Source: Vibrio halioticoli NBRC 102217 (GTDB taxonomy: Bacteria; Pseudomonadota; Gammaproteobacteria; Enterobacterales; Vibrionaceae). Taken from it: a DNA stretch of 64,000 nt. The translations under genes and the position numbers were made by a program. Under the pieces are notes generated by a model. That model was not told the DNA's origin and did no database searches. It worked only from the letters and a program-made list of their open reading frames with translations. The stretch is from the NCBI RefSeq assembly GCF_000496695.1, contig NZ_BAUJ01000008.1:1-64000 (forward strand), read 5' to 3'. Shown here piece after piece: positions 36,269-45,946 of the stretch (the stretch's first letter is position 1; each line of letters begins with the position of its first letter).

Positions 36269-37198
36269 ATGGGCATTGTGAACAAACTGGATAATATGTT
36301 GGTATTTAATACCATCGTTGAACATAAAGGATTGACTGCCGCTGCCCATCACCTCAATACCTCTCCCGCTACCATTACCAGCAAGTTGAAGGCGTTGGAG
36401 CAATACTACGGAGTCAAGTTGCTCAATCGAACAACACGATCGATGAGTCTTACTGATGAAGGTAAAAAGTTCTATCAATTGAGCTGTAATGCTTTGTCGC
36501 ATATTGATGTGATGGAGGAGCAATTTCAAAATAAGTCACAACGGCTTTCGGGGAATTTGCGCATCTCTGCAACTCGCGATCTCGGTAAAAATGTAATCGC
36601 CCCGATGGTGGACGAATTTATTGCCTTACATCCCGATGTTGTACCTCATCTGATACTGAGCGATGAAGTGTTATCCATCCACCGTTATCGACTTGATGCC
36701 ATATTTCGATACTCTCACTTGGTTGATAGCCAGTTAATTTCTCGGCGGTTGCGAGCCTCTAAACGGGTATTGTGTGCGTCACCAGATTACCTTAAGCGTC
36801 ACGGTGTGCCCGATAGCCTGAAAGACCTGCTCAATCATCGATGTATTGGTTCACAACACAACGAAGATATGATTACTCGTTGGCAATTTTTTGTTGATGG
36901 TGAATTGCAATCTATTGCGATTAATCCTTGTCGTCTTTCTAATGATGGCGAGATCATAAAACGATGGGCGATAGATGGTCATGGCATAGCATTGAAATCA
37001 TGGGTGGATATCCGTCAAGATCTCAAAGCTGGGCGGTTAAAAATTGTCTTGCCTTCATATTTGCCAGACTTTTCGGATGGCAGTAAGACGGCTGACTTAC
37101 ATTTAATCTACCCTCATCGTGATTTTCTACCGACTAGAACCCGAGTCTTTATTGAGTTTGTGGTGAACTACTTCAAAAAGGACAATGACAGTCGTTGA
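36269..37198 (+). CDS. LysR-family transcriptional regulator
   Basis: A 309-residue regulator with an N-terminal winged helix (FNTIVEHKGLTAAAHHLNTSPATITSKLKALEQYYG) and a substrate-binding-like effector domain. The pattern LLNRTTRSMSLTDEG is standard for the family. A GTG start at 36278 with AGGA eight bases upstream is at least as likely as the ATG at 36269. It is divergent from the DoxX-like gene and convergent with the sulfatase. The target and effector are unknown. Confidence 0.85.
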   Translation: MGIVNKLDNMLVFNTIVEHKGLTAAAHHLNTSPATITSKLKALEQYYGVKLLNRTTRSMSLTDEGKKFYQLSCNALSHIDVMEEQFQNKSQRLSGNLRISATRDLGKNVIAPMVDEFIALHPDVVPHLILSDEVLSIHRYRLDAIFRYSHLVDSQLISRRLRASKRVLCASPDYLKRHGVPDSLKDLLNHRCIGSQHNEDMITRWQFFVDGELQSIAINPCRLSNDGEIIKRWAIDGHGIALKSWVDIRQDLKAGRLKIVLPSYLPDFSDGSKTADLHLIYPHRDFLPTRTRVFIEFVVNYFKKDNDSR

Positions 37199-37330
37199 TT
37201 AGGTCCGTTAACCTCGCGGCTTTACTCGTGCAAACATTGACCTTTGACACGCCCTTATATCAGTCCCGCGTTACAGTGGTTCTTCTATTGCGTCCTAAAA
37301 GGTCAAGATATTTCCCCTATAAAAAAACAA

Positions 37331-37354
37331 AAAAGCTCAGCCCGAAGGCTGAGC
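37331..37354 (-). terminator. Terminator of the sulfatase gene
   Basis: GCTCAGCC/GGCTGAGC with a tetraloop (TTCG on the minus strand) is followed by T-rich sequence. It is a classic terminator 30 bases past the sulfatase stop. Confidence 0.88.
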
Positions 37355-37384
37355 AAAGGCTCTCTTTAGAGGAAGAGATAAGAA

Positions 37385-38953
37385 CTACTTTTTCATCTGA
37401 TTAATTTGCTGTTGCATGCTGTCAATTTGGTCAAGTTTGGCTTTTACGCCGAGCGAGGTTTGACTGATTGCAGCAGGGTTTAGCACTTGCCCTTGTTGAC
37501 GAGGGTACTGGTCTAGAGTGACAAAGAATTTGCCTAGCTCGTCTTGTACTGGAACAAATAACCACATGTTATCTGCCATCCAACGTAGGTACATGCCTGA
37601 TTCGTGTGGTGCTTTTTCAAATGGGTCTGCACGTAGGTGAATGATTTTTGGCCAGTTCGATTCAAAACGCACCGCATCGGTGATGTTGCCTTCTAGGGTA
37701 GCAAAGTGCAGTTTCCAATCTTCCCAGCGAATGGCGTTTAGCTCACCATTGGCACTAAAATACAGCAGTGAATCACGAGGGCCTTTTTCTTGTTTTCCTT
37801 CAAAGTAAGGCATGAAGTTGTGACCGTCGATGTGGACGCGCCATTCTTTTCCGTTCGCTGTGTAGCCTTTTGCTAGCTTCTCTTTTACATCTGGTACGCC
37901 AGCGGCTGCCATAATAGTTGGTAGCCAATCTTGGTGCGCCATCATGTCGTTGTAGCGAGTGCCGGCTTCAATCACGCCAGGCCAACGGACCAGTTGTGGT
38001 ACGCGCATGCCGCCTTCCCAAGTGGTGCCTTTTTCACCGTGAAATGGCGTTGCGCCACCGTCAGGCCAAGAAACAGTTTCTGCGCCGTTATCTGTTGAGT
38101 AGATGACGATGGTGTTGTCGGCTATTCCTAGTTCATCAAGCTTGTCGAGTAAGATGCCTACATGGTCATCGTGCTCTAACATGCCATCGGCATAAATGCT
38201 GATGCCTGATTTACCTTGGTATTTCTCTTGTAGACGTGTCCAAACGTGCATGCGAGTGGTGTTGTGCCAAATAAAGAATGGCTTGTCGGCTTTTACCGCT
38301 TTTTCCATAAAGGCGAGGGAAGAATCTAAGAACTCTTCATCGGCGGTTTCCATACGCTTACGCGTCATAGGGCCAGTATCTTCAATGCGACCGTCAGCGT
38401 AAGATTTGATTACGCCGCGAGGGCCGTAGTTTTTACGAAACTCAGGGTCTTTTGGATAGTAGTAAGTCTCTGGCTCTTCTTCGGCATTCAAGTGGTACAA
38501 GTTGCCAAAGAACTCATCAAAACCGTGCTTGGTTGGCAAGTGCTGATCTTGGTCGCCTAAGTGGTTTTTACCAAATTGTGCGGTCATATAGCCTTGATCT
38601 TTTAGTAGATCGGCAATGGTTGGAGCCCAATCAGGAATGCCGTGGGTTGAACCTGGCATGCCAATGGTAAGCAAACCGGTACGAAACGGTTCTTGACCGG
38701 TAATGAACGAAGCACGTCCAGCCGTACAAGATTGCTGACCATAGTGGTCGGTAAATAAGGCGCCTTCATTGGCAATACGGTCAATGTTTGGGGTTTTGTA
38801 GCCCATCATGCCTTGGTTATAGGCACCTACGTTCCATATACCTATATCATCGCCAAAGATGGCAAGAATATTAGGTTTGTCGGCGGCTACAGCGGTTGCT
38901 GAAACGGCTAACATTCCTGCTGACATAGCCAGTTTACTGAATTGATTAGTCAT
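37385..38953 (-). CDS. Periplasmic sulfatase (arylsulfatase family)
   Basis: A 522-residue enzyme of the alkaline-phosphatase superfamily with a signal peptide ending VAA. Metal ligands appear in FGDDIG. The sulfatase site is CTAGR at residues 76-80, the Cys-type motif whose C76 must be converted to formylglycine. The usual C-x-P-x-R proline is Ala here, which occurs in anSME substrates. STDNGAE supplies further ligands. The substrate is unknown. The ATG at 38953 has GGAG upstream. It is divergent from moxR; the likely maturase is the radical-SAM gene at 56534. Confidence 0.88.
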   Translation of the reverse strand: MTNQFSKLAMSAGMLAVSATAVAADKPNILAIFGDDIGIWNVGAYNQGMMGYKTPNIDRIANEGALFTDHYGQQSCTAGRASFITGQEPFRTGLLTIGMPGSTHGIPDWAPTIADLLKDQGYMTAQFGKNHLGDQDQHLPTKHGFDEFFGNLYHLNAEEEPETYYYPKDPEFRKNYGPRGVIKSYADGRIEDTGPMTRKRMETADEEFLDSSLAFMEKAVKADKPFFIWHNTTRMHVWTRLQEKYQGKSGISIYADGMLEHDDHVGILLDKLDELGIADNTIVIYSTDNGAETVSWPDGGATPFHGEKGTTWEGGMRVPQLVRWPGVIEAGTRYNDMMAHQDWLPTIMAAAGVPDVKEKLAKGYTANGKEWRVHIDGHNFMPYFEGKQEKGPRDSLLYFSANGELNAIRWEDWKLHFATLEGNITDAVRFESNWPKIIHLRADPFEKAPHESGMYLRWMADNMWLFVPVQDELGKFFVTLDQYPRQQGQVLNPAAISQTSLGVKAKLDQIDSMQQQINQMKK

Positions 38954-39138
38954 TGAGACTCCATCGCTTTTTTCTAAGGAAAAGGAATTCAACGAATCAG
39001 CCCCATGCATTGCTAAGGGAAATATTAAGGCGCTCTTTGCGTGTATTTGAGTTAAATAACTTACAAGAGGGCGATAAACCCGATGCGTTGTGGGGGCATA
39101 GTAAATATTGGGCAAATGCTTTGTCGCTTTATAGACCT

Positions 39139-39155
39139 TATAACCTTTAGTTAAT
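39139..39155. promoter_or_regulatory. Candidate operator TATAAC-N5-GTTA, copy 1
   Basis: TATAACCTTTAGTTAAT lies in the sulfatase/moxR divergent region. The core TAAC-N5-GTTA recurs at 39299 and at 56481. Which regulator binds is unknown. Confidence 0.45.
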
Positions 39156-39264
39156 TTAATACTAACTATTTGATTTTTAGTCTTTATTTGATTGATTAGA
39201 AGAGTTTGATTAGTGAAAAATGTGAGATGGCGCATCGGTTATTACCGTTGGCTATTTAAAACGC

Positions 39265-39313
39265 GCGACTTCCAAATAAGCTATAACGACTTTCCTGTAT
39301 AACCTTTTGTTAT
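39265..39313. promoter_or_regulatory. Shared regulatory block upstream of moxR
   Basis: GCGACTTCCAAAT (39265) is followed by CTATAAC, CGACTTTCC, and the perfect inverted repeat ATAAC-CTTTT-GTTAT (39299-39313), 47 bases before the moxR start. Nearly the same series stands upstream of the sulfatase maturase at 56437. The rest of the 406-base gap (38954-39359) holds no gene that I can support. Confidence 0.55.
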
Positions 39314-39359
39314 GGCGAAATTACATACAATGAGTGGATTCAACGTATGAGGGTCGATT

Positions 39360-40364
39360 ATGAATCAGTCACAACAGGCTATTGCCAATCTAATTTCGCG
39401 AGTAGAACAATCTGTGGTTGGGCAGAGGCATGTAGTTGAATCGTTAGTGCTGGGTTTATTAACCAATGGACATGTCTTGTTAGAAGGCTTACCCGGCACT
39501 GCAAAAACTCGCTCAGTCAAAGCTTTGGTCGATGCGTTAAATACCTCGTTTGGCCGAATTCAATTTACCCCAGATCTTTTACCCTCAGATGTAACGGGCA
39601 CAGAAGTGTATCAAGAGGTTGTGAATGGCTCAGGCAATGCCAAGCCCCAGTTGCACTTTCAAGCAGGCCCAATTTTCAATAGCATCGTGTTAGCCGATGA
39701 AATCAATCGTGCTCCAGCCAAGGTGCAAGCGGCATTGTTAGAAGCGATGGCGGAGGGAACAATTACTGTTGCTGATGAAACGCATCAATTACCTGAGTTA
39801 TTTATGGTGCTGGCCACACAAAACCCGATTGAGCAGGAGGGGACGTACCCATTGCCAGAAGCGCAAATGGATCGTTTTCTTTTAAAAGTGCGAGTGGATT
39901 ACCCAGACGATGATGCCGAGCTAAATATCATGCGCCTTGTGCGTAGTGAAGAGACGCAAGATGATGAGAGTGAGCCTTTAAACGCAGAGCCACTCCCTGC
40001 GATAGATCCTAAATGGGTGTTTCAAGCTCGCCAAGAAATCGCCAAGGTTGAAGTCTCAAGCATCGCTGAGCGTTATATTGTGGCGCTTATCATGGCAACT
40101 CGTCATCCCCAAAGATACCCAAACAGCCATTTACCGCGCTGGATCCAAGTAGGCGCAAGCCCTAGAGCTTCAATCGCCCTAGACAAATGCGCGAGAGCTT
40201 ACGCGTGGCTGCAAGGGCGCAATTTTGTTGAACCTGATGATATTCGCTCGGTGGCCCACAGCGTGTTAGGCCATAGATACACCCCAAGCTTTGATGCCCT
40301 AGCAGAAGGAATTTGCGCCACTGAGATCATTGATGAGTTACTTGATCATGTCGTGATTGGCTAG
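39360..40364 (+). CDS. MoxR-family AAA+ ATPase
   Basis: A 334-residue AAA_3 ATPase with Walker A GLPGTAKT (43-50), Walker B in VLADEINRAPAKVQ, sensor ATQNPIEQEGTYPLPEAQMDRF and the C-terminal lid domain. MoxR proteins act as chaperone-like ATPases with VWA partners. GAGGGTCG precedes the ATG. It is the first gene of a six-gene overlapping operon and is divergent from the sulfatase. Confidence 0.92.
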   Translation: MNQSQQAIANLISRVEQSVVGQRHVVESLVLGLLTNGHVLLEGLPGTAKTRSVKALVDALNTSFGRIQFTPDLLPSDVTGTEVYQEVVNGSGNAKPQLHFQAGPIFNSIVLADEINRAPAKVQAALLEAMAEGTITVADETHQLPELFMVLATQNPIEQEGTYPLPEAQMDRFLLKVRVDYPDDDAELNIMRLVRSEETQDDESEPLNAEPLPAIDPKWVFQARQEIAKVEVSSIAERYIVALIMATRHPQRYPNSHLPRWIQVGASPRASIALDKCARAYAWLQGRNFVEPDDIRSVAHSVLGHRYTPSFDALAEGICATEIIDELLDHVVIG

Positions 40365-40379
40365 CGAGAGGCAGTAAAC

Positions 40380-41318
40380 ATGGTTCAAGTATCCCATGAT
40401 GAACGAATTCATTGTCAATATCAGCGTCTAGTTCAGTTGCAAGGGCAGGTGGGCTCGTTGTCGTTTTTAACGAAATTGAGCGCAGGTACTTTGCTATCTG
40501 GGCGTCATCACTCTTTGTTTCGTGGGCGCGGGCTTAACTTTGAAGAGCTGCGTCATTATCAGCGGGGCGATGACATTCGTAACTTGGATTGGAAGGTAAC
40601 TTTGCGCACTGGCAAGCCCCATGTGCGTGCTTATACTGAAGAGAAAGATCGCAATGTGATTGTGTGCGTTGACCAACGCGCGAGCTTATTTTTCTCTTCT
40701 GCTGAGGTGATGAAATCGGTAGTGGCTGCGGAAATTGCGGCGTTGAGTGCATGGCGAGTGCTAAAAGATGGTGACAGAGTAGGCTTTGTCATCGCTACAC
40801 CGAGCGGGCCGCAGTGGCACAAACCTCAGCGCAGTCGTGCGCATCTTTTACATCATTTAAAGCATCTTGCGGACGCTAATCAAGCGTTAAATGTGCGTTG
40901 TCATGATGGTGAGAGCGCTTCATTTTCCCATCTTATGACAGCCTTGCATCGCAGTGTCACTAAAGGCTCAACGGTGATCATACTCAGTGACTGGCATGGC
41001 GTGAGCCAAATGGATATCGAAGCTCTCAAGCAGCTACAAATTCATAATGATGTGCTTACCGTGATGATTTCCGATGAGTTTGAGCAGAGCTTACCTGCTA
41101 GCACCTCACCGTGGGTACTGGGCGATGGTCAACATCAGCTTAATCTTGGCAGTACTAATCAAATCAATAAAGCCAGTCGCGGTCTAACGCAGCATCAAGC
41201 CATGAAAAAAAGCCAACTAGTGCGCTTAATGACGAGCAAAGGTTTACCTCTGATTTGCTTGGGCACAAAAGGCGATCACCTTGCGCAATTTAAGCGGCAA
41301 ATGGGGGCGGGACGATGA
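40380..41318 (+). CDS. DUF58 domain protein
   Basis: A 312-residue protein with the DUF58 signature GRGLNFEELRHYQRGDDIRNLDWKVTLRTGKPHVR followed by a degenerate VWA-like region (IVCVDQRASLFF). DUF58 proteins nearly always accompany MoxR and may be part of its complex. AGAGG precedes the ATG, 15 bases after moxR. Its end overlaps the next gene by four bases. Confidence 0.88.
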   Translation: MVQVSHDERIHCQYQRLVQLQGQVGSLSFLTKLSAGTLLSGRHHSLFRGRGLNFEELRHYQRGDDIRNLDWKVTLRTGKPHVRAYTEEKDRNVIVCVDQRASLFFSSAEVMKSVVAAEIAALSAWRVLKDGDRVGFVIATPSGPQWHKPQRSRAHLLHHLKHLADANQALNVRCHDGESASFSHLMTALHRSVTKGSTVIILSDWHGVSQMDIEALKQLQIHNDVLTVMISDEFEQSLPASTSPWVLGDGQHQLNLGSTNQINKASRGLTQHQAMKKSQLVRLMTSKGLPLICLGTKGDHLAQFKRQMGAGR

Positions 41319-41875
41319 GCCTACACACTCCACCACAAAGTTATATGTTGCGTGACATAGTGGAAGTTGCGGTCGCGCCTTCAGTAAGCTGGTTGCCACA
41401 GACGATAGGCTGGAAGGTTTTAGCATTCGTGTCACTCGGCGCTTTTTGTGTATGGATGGTTAAGCAATTTAAAATTTGGCGCAGTAACCGCTATCGCCGA
41501 GAAGCGTTGAATACGCTGAACCGTATTGCAAAAGCGTGTCACGGCAGTATTCACGATTCGGCGGCCTTTCGCCGTCAGGTTAGTTGCGATCTTTTTTCGG
41601 TGATGAAAGCGGCGCTGTGCGTGGTAAATCCGCAGAGTGCCAGTTTATACGGCGCCTCGTTTTTACAAGCGTTAGATACTCACCTGCCAGAAAATAGCCG
41701 TTTGTTTGAAGCTAAATGGTCGCACTGGATGCGCGGTTTGATGGACAGCCAATATGTGCTGAGTGAGATTGAATTACTGCTGTTGCTAGAAGATTGCCAA
41801 AGATGGGTAGGTGAACATCACGCCTTTCTTACAAAGAGTAACTGTGAGGTTAACAGCGAGGTACCAAATGTTTAG
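41315..41875 (+). CDS. DUF4381 membrane protein
   Basis: A 186-residue protein with one N-terminal membrane helix (WKVLAFVSLGAFCVWMVKQF) and a cytoplasmic helical domain. The start YMLRDIVEVAVAPSVSWLPQTIGW is typical of DUF4381, a small family found between DUF58 and VWA genes. It overlaps its neighbours at both ends (4 and 8 bases). Its role is unknown beyond this partnership. Confidence 0.8.
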   Translation: MSLHTPPQSYMLRDIVEVAVAPSVSWLPQTIGWKVLAFVSLGAFCVWMVKQFKIWRSNRYRREALNTLNRIAKACHGSIHDSAAFRRQVSCDLFSVMKAALCVVNPQSASLYGASFLQALDTHLPENSRLFEAKWSHWMRGLMDSQYVLSEIELLLLLEDCQRWVGEHHAFLTKSNCEVNSEVPNV

Positions 41876-42890
41876 TTTTGATCTCGAACTGGCGCATCCA
41901 CTTTGGCTGTTGGCTTTGCCTGCACCTTTGCTTATCTACTATTTTATTCCTGCCTATCGCACCAAACAATCAGCCATTAAAGTGCCGTTTTTTGGCTTGT
42001 TGCTAGAGGTGCTAGGTGAGAGCCCAACACAGGGTGCTAGCCAGTTGCGTCCATCACTTTGGCAACGCTGTATTTTAGTATTGTCTTGGTCACTTGTGGT
42101 TTTGGCTATGTCGAAACCGACCGTACTTGGCGCGCCACAAACAAAGCAGCAATTAGGGCGTGACGTGATGGTGGTGGTCGACTTGTCTCAGTCGATGGAG
42201 GAGCGTGATTTTACCTCATTAGATGGCAAAAAAATATCAAGGCTAGAGGCGGTAAAAGAGGTATTACAAAACTTTGTGCAATCTCGACAAGGCGACCGCC
42301 TTGGTTTGATTTTGTTTGGTGATGCGGCATTTGTGCAAACCCCATTTACCGCCGACCAAAGTGTTTGGCTGGCATTACTCGAGCAAACTCAAGTAGGAAT
42401 GGCAGGGGCAAGCACGCATCTGGGAGACGCAATCGGCTTGGCGATAAAAGTGTTTGAACAAACGCCTGCGACAGCGAATGAAGCGCGCGAGAAAGTCGCC
42501 ATTGTCTTAACCGATGGTAACGATACCGGAAGTTTTGTCGAACCCATTGACGCGGCAAAAGTGGCTAAAGCCAAGCAGGTGAAAATTCATGTGATTGCTA
42601 TTGGCGACCCAACAACGGTCGGCGAAAAAGCCCTTGATATGTCGACGATTGAACGTATTGCTTTGGAATCTGGAGGTGAGTCATTCCAAGCGTTAGATAG
42701 ACACTCTTTAACACTCGCCTCTAAAAAAATTGATGCATTAGAGCCAGAGCTTTACCAAAGCACCACTTATCGACCGAAAACTAGCTTGCATGCTTACCCT
42801 ATCATGCTGGTGGTTGCGCTTTATCTGTGCGCTTTTGCTGTTAGCTTGTGGCGTCGCATGCTGAATAATAAGGAGCAAAAGTATGTTTGA
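41868..42890 (+). CDS. VWA membrane protein, BatA-like
   Basis: A 340-residue protein: an N-terminal hydrophobic anchor (HPLWLLALPAPLLIYYF), a second helix at about 65-82, a von Willebrand A domain with the metal-site motif DLSQSMEE at about 105 and TDGNDTG later, and a C-terminal helix (IMLVVALYLCAFAVSLW). It resembles BatA of aerotolerance operons. The ATG at 41868 has GAGGT upstream. It overlaps DUF4381 and the next gene by eight bases each. Confidence 0.88.
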   Translation: MFSFDLELAHPLWLLALPAPLLIYYFIPAYRTKQSAIKVPFFGLLLEVLGESPTQGASQLRPSLWQRCILVLSWSLVVLAMSKPTVLGAPQTKQQLGRDVMVVVDLSQSMEERDFTSLDGKKISRLEAVKEVLQNFVQSRQGDRLGLILFGDAAFVQTPFTADQSVWLALLEQTQVGMAGASTHLGDAIGLAIKVFEQTPATANEAREKVAIVLTDGNDTGSFVEPIDAAKVAKAKQVKIHVIAIGDPTTVGEKALDMSTIERIALESGGESFQALDRHSLTLASKKIDALEPELYQSTTYRPKTSLHAYPIMLVVALYLCAFAVSLWRRMLNNKEQKYV

Positions 42891-44601
42891 TTTTGCCCTT
42901 GTTGAGCAACTGTTTTGGCAACAAATACTGACGCAGTTCCATTTTATAAGACCGTTATGGCTGTTGGCGTTGTTGCCATTGTGTACAGTGATTTATTGGC
43001 GCTGGAAATTAGACACCCAACGCCAAGGCCAAGCCGTTTTTCCTAAGCACTTAATCCAAGCTTTATCCATTGGACAACAAGGGTGGCGAAAGCAATTGCC
43101 ACTTAAATTTTTGTCTGTGGTGATGAGCTTGGCAATCGTGCTCTGCGCAGGCCCCACTTGGCAGCGTGCATCATCACCATTTGGCGAAGACAAAGCCTCA
43201 CTGCTTATTGCGTTAGACACTAGTGCTTCGATGCAAAATGAAGATTTAGCGCCGACACGCTTAACGCGAGCAAAGCAAAAAATTCATGAATTGCTAGAGC
43301 TAAGAGATGGAGGACAAACGGGCTTAGTGGTGTTTGCGGGGACGTCACATTTGGCGATGCCGCTGACTAAAGACCGTCAGGTATTTGCGCCATTTTTGGC
43401 GGCTATTGATCCCGACATAATGCCTGTAAAAGGCAAAAGAGCCGATAGCATTATTGAGAAAATTGAGAGTCAGCTGTCTGAGAAAATGCCCGCTAGCGTA
43501 TTGTTAATCAGTGATGGTGTTACGCCAGATAGTTTAGTGCGTTTGGCGGAGTACTTTACGCAAAGCCCTCATCAATTATTGATTTTAGCGACAGGTAATC
43601 CAAAGCTAAAAAGCAATAATCCAATGGATCTTAGTTCGTTGCAACGCTTAGCTGGTCAAAGTGGCGCAAGTTTAGAAGTGGTCAGTATTGATAATACCGA
43701 TGTGCTGGCGCTAGATAGAAAAATACAAAGGCACATGCAGCTCAATAATGAGTCGGCAATGCCGTGGCAAGATATGGGCTATTACTTATTGTTTCCTATC
43801 GCTTTGCTTTTATTGCTGTGGTTTAGAAAAGGCTGGCTAGTGCAATGGGTTGTTATTGGCTGTGTGATAGCGCCTTGCTATTCAGCATCGGTTATTGCTG
43901 CACCGGTTTATTCTGTTAGCGCTCATCAAGCAGAGAACGTAAGCGCTTTTGAAGAAGTGACTACGTTGGATAAAGTCTCTAGCGCATGGATAAACCTTTG
44001 GCTAACTGCAGATCAACAAGGGCAGTGGCACTTTAATCGACACCGCTATTTGCAAGCTGCCACCCACTTTCAAGATCCCATGCGCAAAGGCATTGCCTAT
44101 TACTACGCCGCAGAATACTCATTGGCTCATTCTGCATTCTTAAATGTAGACTCCGCCAATGGCGCTTTTTATGCAGGCATTGCGCTCGCAAGGCAAAGGG
44201 AATATCTAAAGGCGCGTGACCTGTTTTCTTATTTATTAAGCGAAAAACGCTGGCCGTTAACGGCTGAATTGCGCTCGCAAATCGAGCACAATTTAATGGT
44301 AATGCAAGGCATAGTCGACGAAGTAAACCGTTTGAGTGCTAGCCAAGCAGGAACCACTGATGGAGCGGAGGATTCCATTGAGTTGGGAGATAATCCACAA
44401 ACCGGTGACGGCGCAGAAGACACTGCGGTTGCTGAGATGATGCTAAAAGAGTCGCTCAATGCTAATGAGATTTTAGGCAGTGAAGAGTTGGCTGATAAAT
44501 GGCTACGACGGGTAGAGTCCGATCCCAAGCTCTTTTTGCGCGCTAAGTTTCAAATACAGCGAAGCACACAGCAAGCACAGGAGCGAAATGATGGCCAATA
44601 A
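42883..44601 (+). CDS. VWA-TPR membrane protein, BatB/BatC-like
   Basis: A 572-residue protein joining a BatB-type VWA domain (metal site ALDTSASMQNED at about 110-121, then LISDGV) with two flanking membrane regions (residues 25-90 and about 300-345) and a C-terminal TPR-like region (WHFNRHRYLQAATHF..., AFYAGIALARQREYLKARDLF). Separate batB and batC genes in other bacteria are thus fused here. The tail is acidic. AAGGAG precedes the ATG and overlaps the BatA gene. Confidence 0.87.
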   Translation: MFDFALVEQLFWQQILTQFHFIRPLWLLALLPLCTVIYWRWKLDTQRQGQAVFPKHLIQALSIGQQGWRKQLPLKFLSVVMSLAIVLCAGPTWQRASSPFGEDKASLLIALDTSASMQNEDLAPTRLTRAKQKIHELLELRDGGQTGLVVFAGTSHLAMPLTKDRQVFAPFLAAIDPDIMPVKGKRADSIIEKIESQLSEKMPASVLLISDGVTPDSLVRLAEYFTQSPHQLLILATGNPKLKSNNPMDLSSLQRLAGQSGASLEVVSIDNTDVLALDRKIQRHMQLNNESAMPWQDMGYYLLFPIALLLLLWFRKGWLVQWVVIGCVIAPCYSASVIAAPVYSVSAHQAENVSAFEEVTTLDKVSSAWINLWLTADQQGQWHFNRHRYLQAATHFQDPMRKGIAYYYAAEYSLAHSAFLNVDSANGAFYAGIALARQREYLKARDLFSYLLSEKRWPLTAELRSQIEHNLMVMQGIVDEVNRLSASQAGTTDGAEDSIELGDNPQTGDGAEDTAVAEMMLKESLNANEILGSEELADKWLRRVESDPKLFLRAKFQIQRSTQQAQERNDGQ

Positions 44602-45886
44602 ATGCTTAAATATCGTATTGATAGTGTTGTTATGTTTGCTAGCGATGAATGGCTATGCACAAAGTCATGACAATAAAAGTGCGCCGCCTCAGCCTAATAT
44701 TCAGCTAAAAAGTTGGCTACAAAAGCAGGGCGACACAGCCAATGCGCCACATACGGAGCTTCAAGCACAGGTCAATCAGCCCATTACGCTGTTTGTTGAA
44801 GTATCAACGCCGCGATGGTTTACCGCAGGTACGCAAGTGAGCCTGCCAGAAATTGCCAATGTCATTGTGCAAAAGCCCTCTCAACTTGCGGTAAATTACG
44901 CAGAAAAACGAGCGGGCAGTACTTGGTCAGTGCAGCTTTGGGAAATTCATTTATATCCACAGCAAGAAGGGCATTTTGTTGTGCCGCTTGTACGTGTTCA
45001 AGCGCAAGTCTCGGTGCAGAGTAGGGGCAATGTTCAACGTGAAATGTACACTCAGCCACTTAAATTTAACGCGCAACTGCCAACAGGATTGTTAACTCAG
45101 AGCTCAGCGTGGATCAACAGTCCGCAGGTTGAGGTTACGCAAAAGTGGCAACAATCAAGTGCAGAATTAAAAGCCGGTGATGCGATTACCCGCACTGTGA
45201 CGGTTACCGCTGACAATACTCTGGCTATGCTACTGCCACCGATATTTAATCGTAAGCATGATTTAGCCCCCGATCACTACCAATTGTATTCGCAGCCAAT
45301 CAAGTTATTGGACGCGCAACATCGCCATCAATTTCAGGCGCAAAGAACGGAGCAACAAGTGTATGTATTGCAACATGGCGGGGAGGTAATGCTACCTGAG
45401 CATTCAATACTGTGGTGGAATTCTCGCACACAAAAATTGGAAAAGCTGCAAGTGGAAGCTCGCACTTTTAAAGTCGCACATACACTTACATCGTGGATGA
45501 ACTACTATAAGAATAGCATCGCTATTTTGTTGTTATTTTTGATTGCTTTTTCTATGTTAATCATAGCGATGCGACGATTTTATAAAACTAGGCCACAGCC
45601 TCTGTTTTGGCAATTTTTACAAGTGTTGTATCGCGGTGATACAGGCGAAATTAGAGCAGCTTTATACGCACATTTAAGGCGTTGTTCCAGTGAGTTACAA
45701 ATGAGCAAATTATCTAGCGCAAGCCAATGGCAGATAGTCGCCAACCAGATACAAACTCAGCCAATTTCATTTGTTCAAGGATGGTTGGTGTGGTGCAAAA
45801 TAGCGTTAATGCGCAGGTGCACAATAGGGCAAATAGGCTTGCAAAAAGCATTGCCAGAATTAGACAACATCAATCGCCGTTATTAA
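44588..45886 (+). CDS. BatD-like periplasmic/membrane protein
   Basis: A 432-residue protein with a signal peptide (to about NGYAQ), a large periplasmic beta-rich part with repeated QVNQPITLFVEV and LKAGDAITRTVTVTAD modules as in BatD, a membrane helix at about 310-332 (IAILLLFLIAFSMLIIAM) and a cytoplasmic tail. AGGAGCG precedes the ATG and it overlaps the previous gene by 14 bases. It is the last gene of the MoxR-Bat operon. Confidence 0.85.
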   Translation: MMANKCLNIVLIVLLCLLAMNGYAQSHDNKSAPPQPNIQLKSWLQKQGDTANAPHTELQAQVNQPITLFVEVSTPRWFTAGTQVSLPEIANVIVQKPSQLAVNYAEKRAGSTWSVQLWEIHLYPQQEGHFVVPLVRVQAQVSVQSRGNVQREMYTQPLKFNAQLPTGLLTQSSAWINSPQVEVTQKWQQSSAELKAGDAITRTVTVTADNTLAMLLPPIFNRKHDLAPDHYQLYSQPIKLLDAQHRHQFQAQRTEQQVYVLQHGGEVMLPEHSILWWNSRTQKLEKLQVEARTFKVAHTLTSWMNYYKNSIAILLLFLIAFSMLIIAMRRFYKTRPQPLFWQFLQVLYRGDTGEIRAALYAHLRRCSSELQMSKLSSASQWQIVANQIQTQPISFVQGWLVWCKIALMRRCTIGQIGLQKALPELDNINRRY

Positions 45887-45898
45887 CTCCGGTTAATA
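45881..45898. promoter_or_regulatory. Palindrome TATTAAC-N4-GTTAATA before the LysR gene
   Basis: A perfect 7-bp inverted repeat overlaps the batD stop codon, 49 bases upstream of the LysR start. It may be an operator. It resembles, but has one base less spacing than, the TAAC-N5-GTTA motifs near moxR. Confidence 0.35.
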
Positions 45899-45946
45899 AC
45901 AACCTTGGCGGTTGGTATACAAGTGACGCAAGAGTAACTTTAAACT

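Noticed and set aside
37195-37404. 69-codon frame between the LysR and sulfatase genes
   Set aside because: It runs through the sulfatase terminator and has no protein-like pattern.
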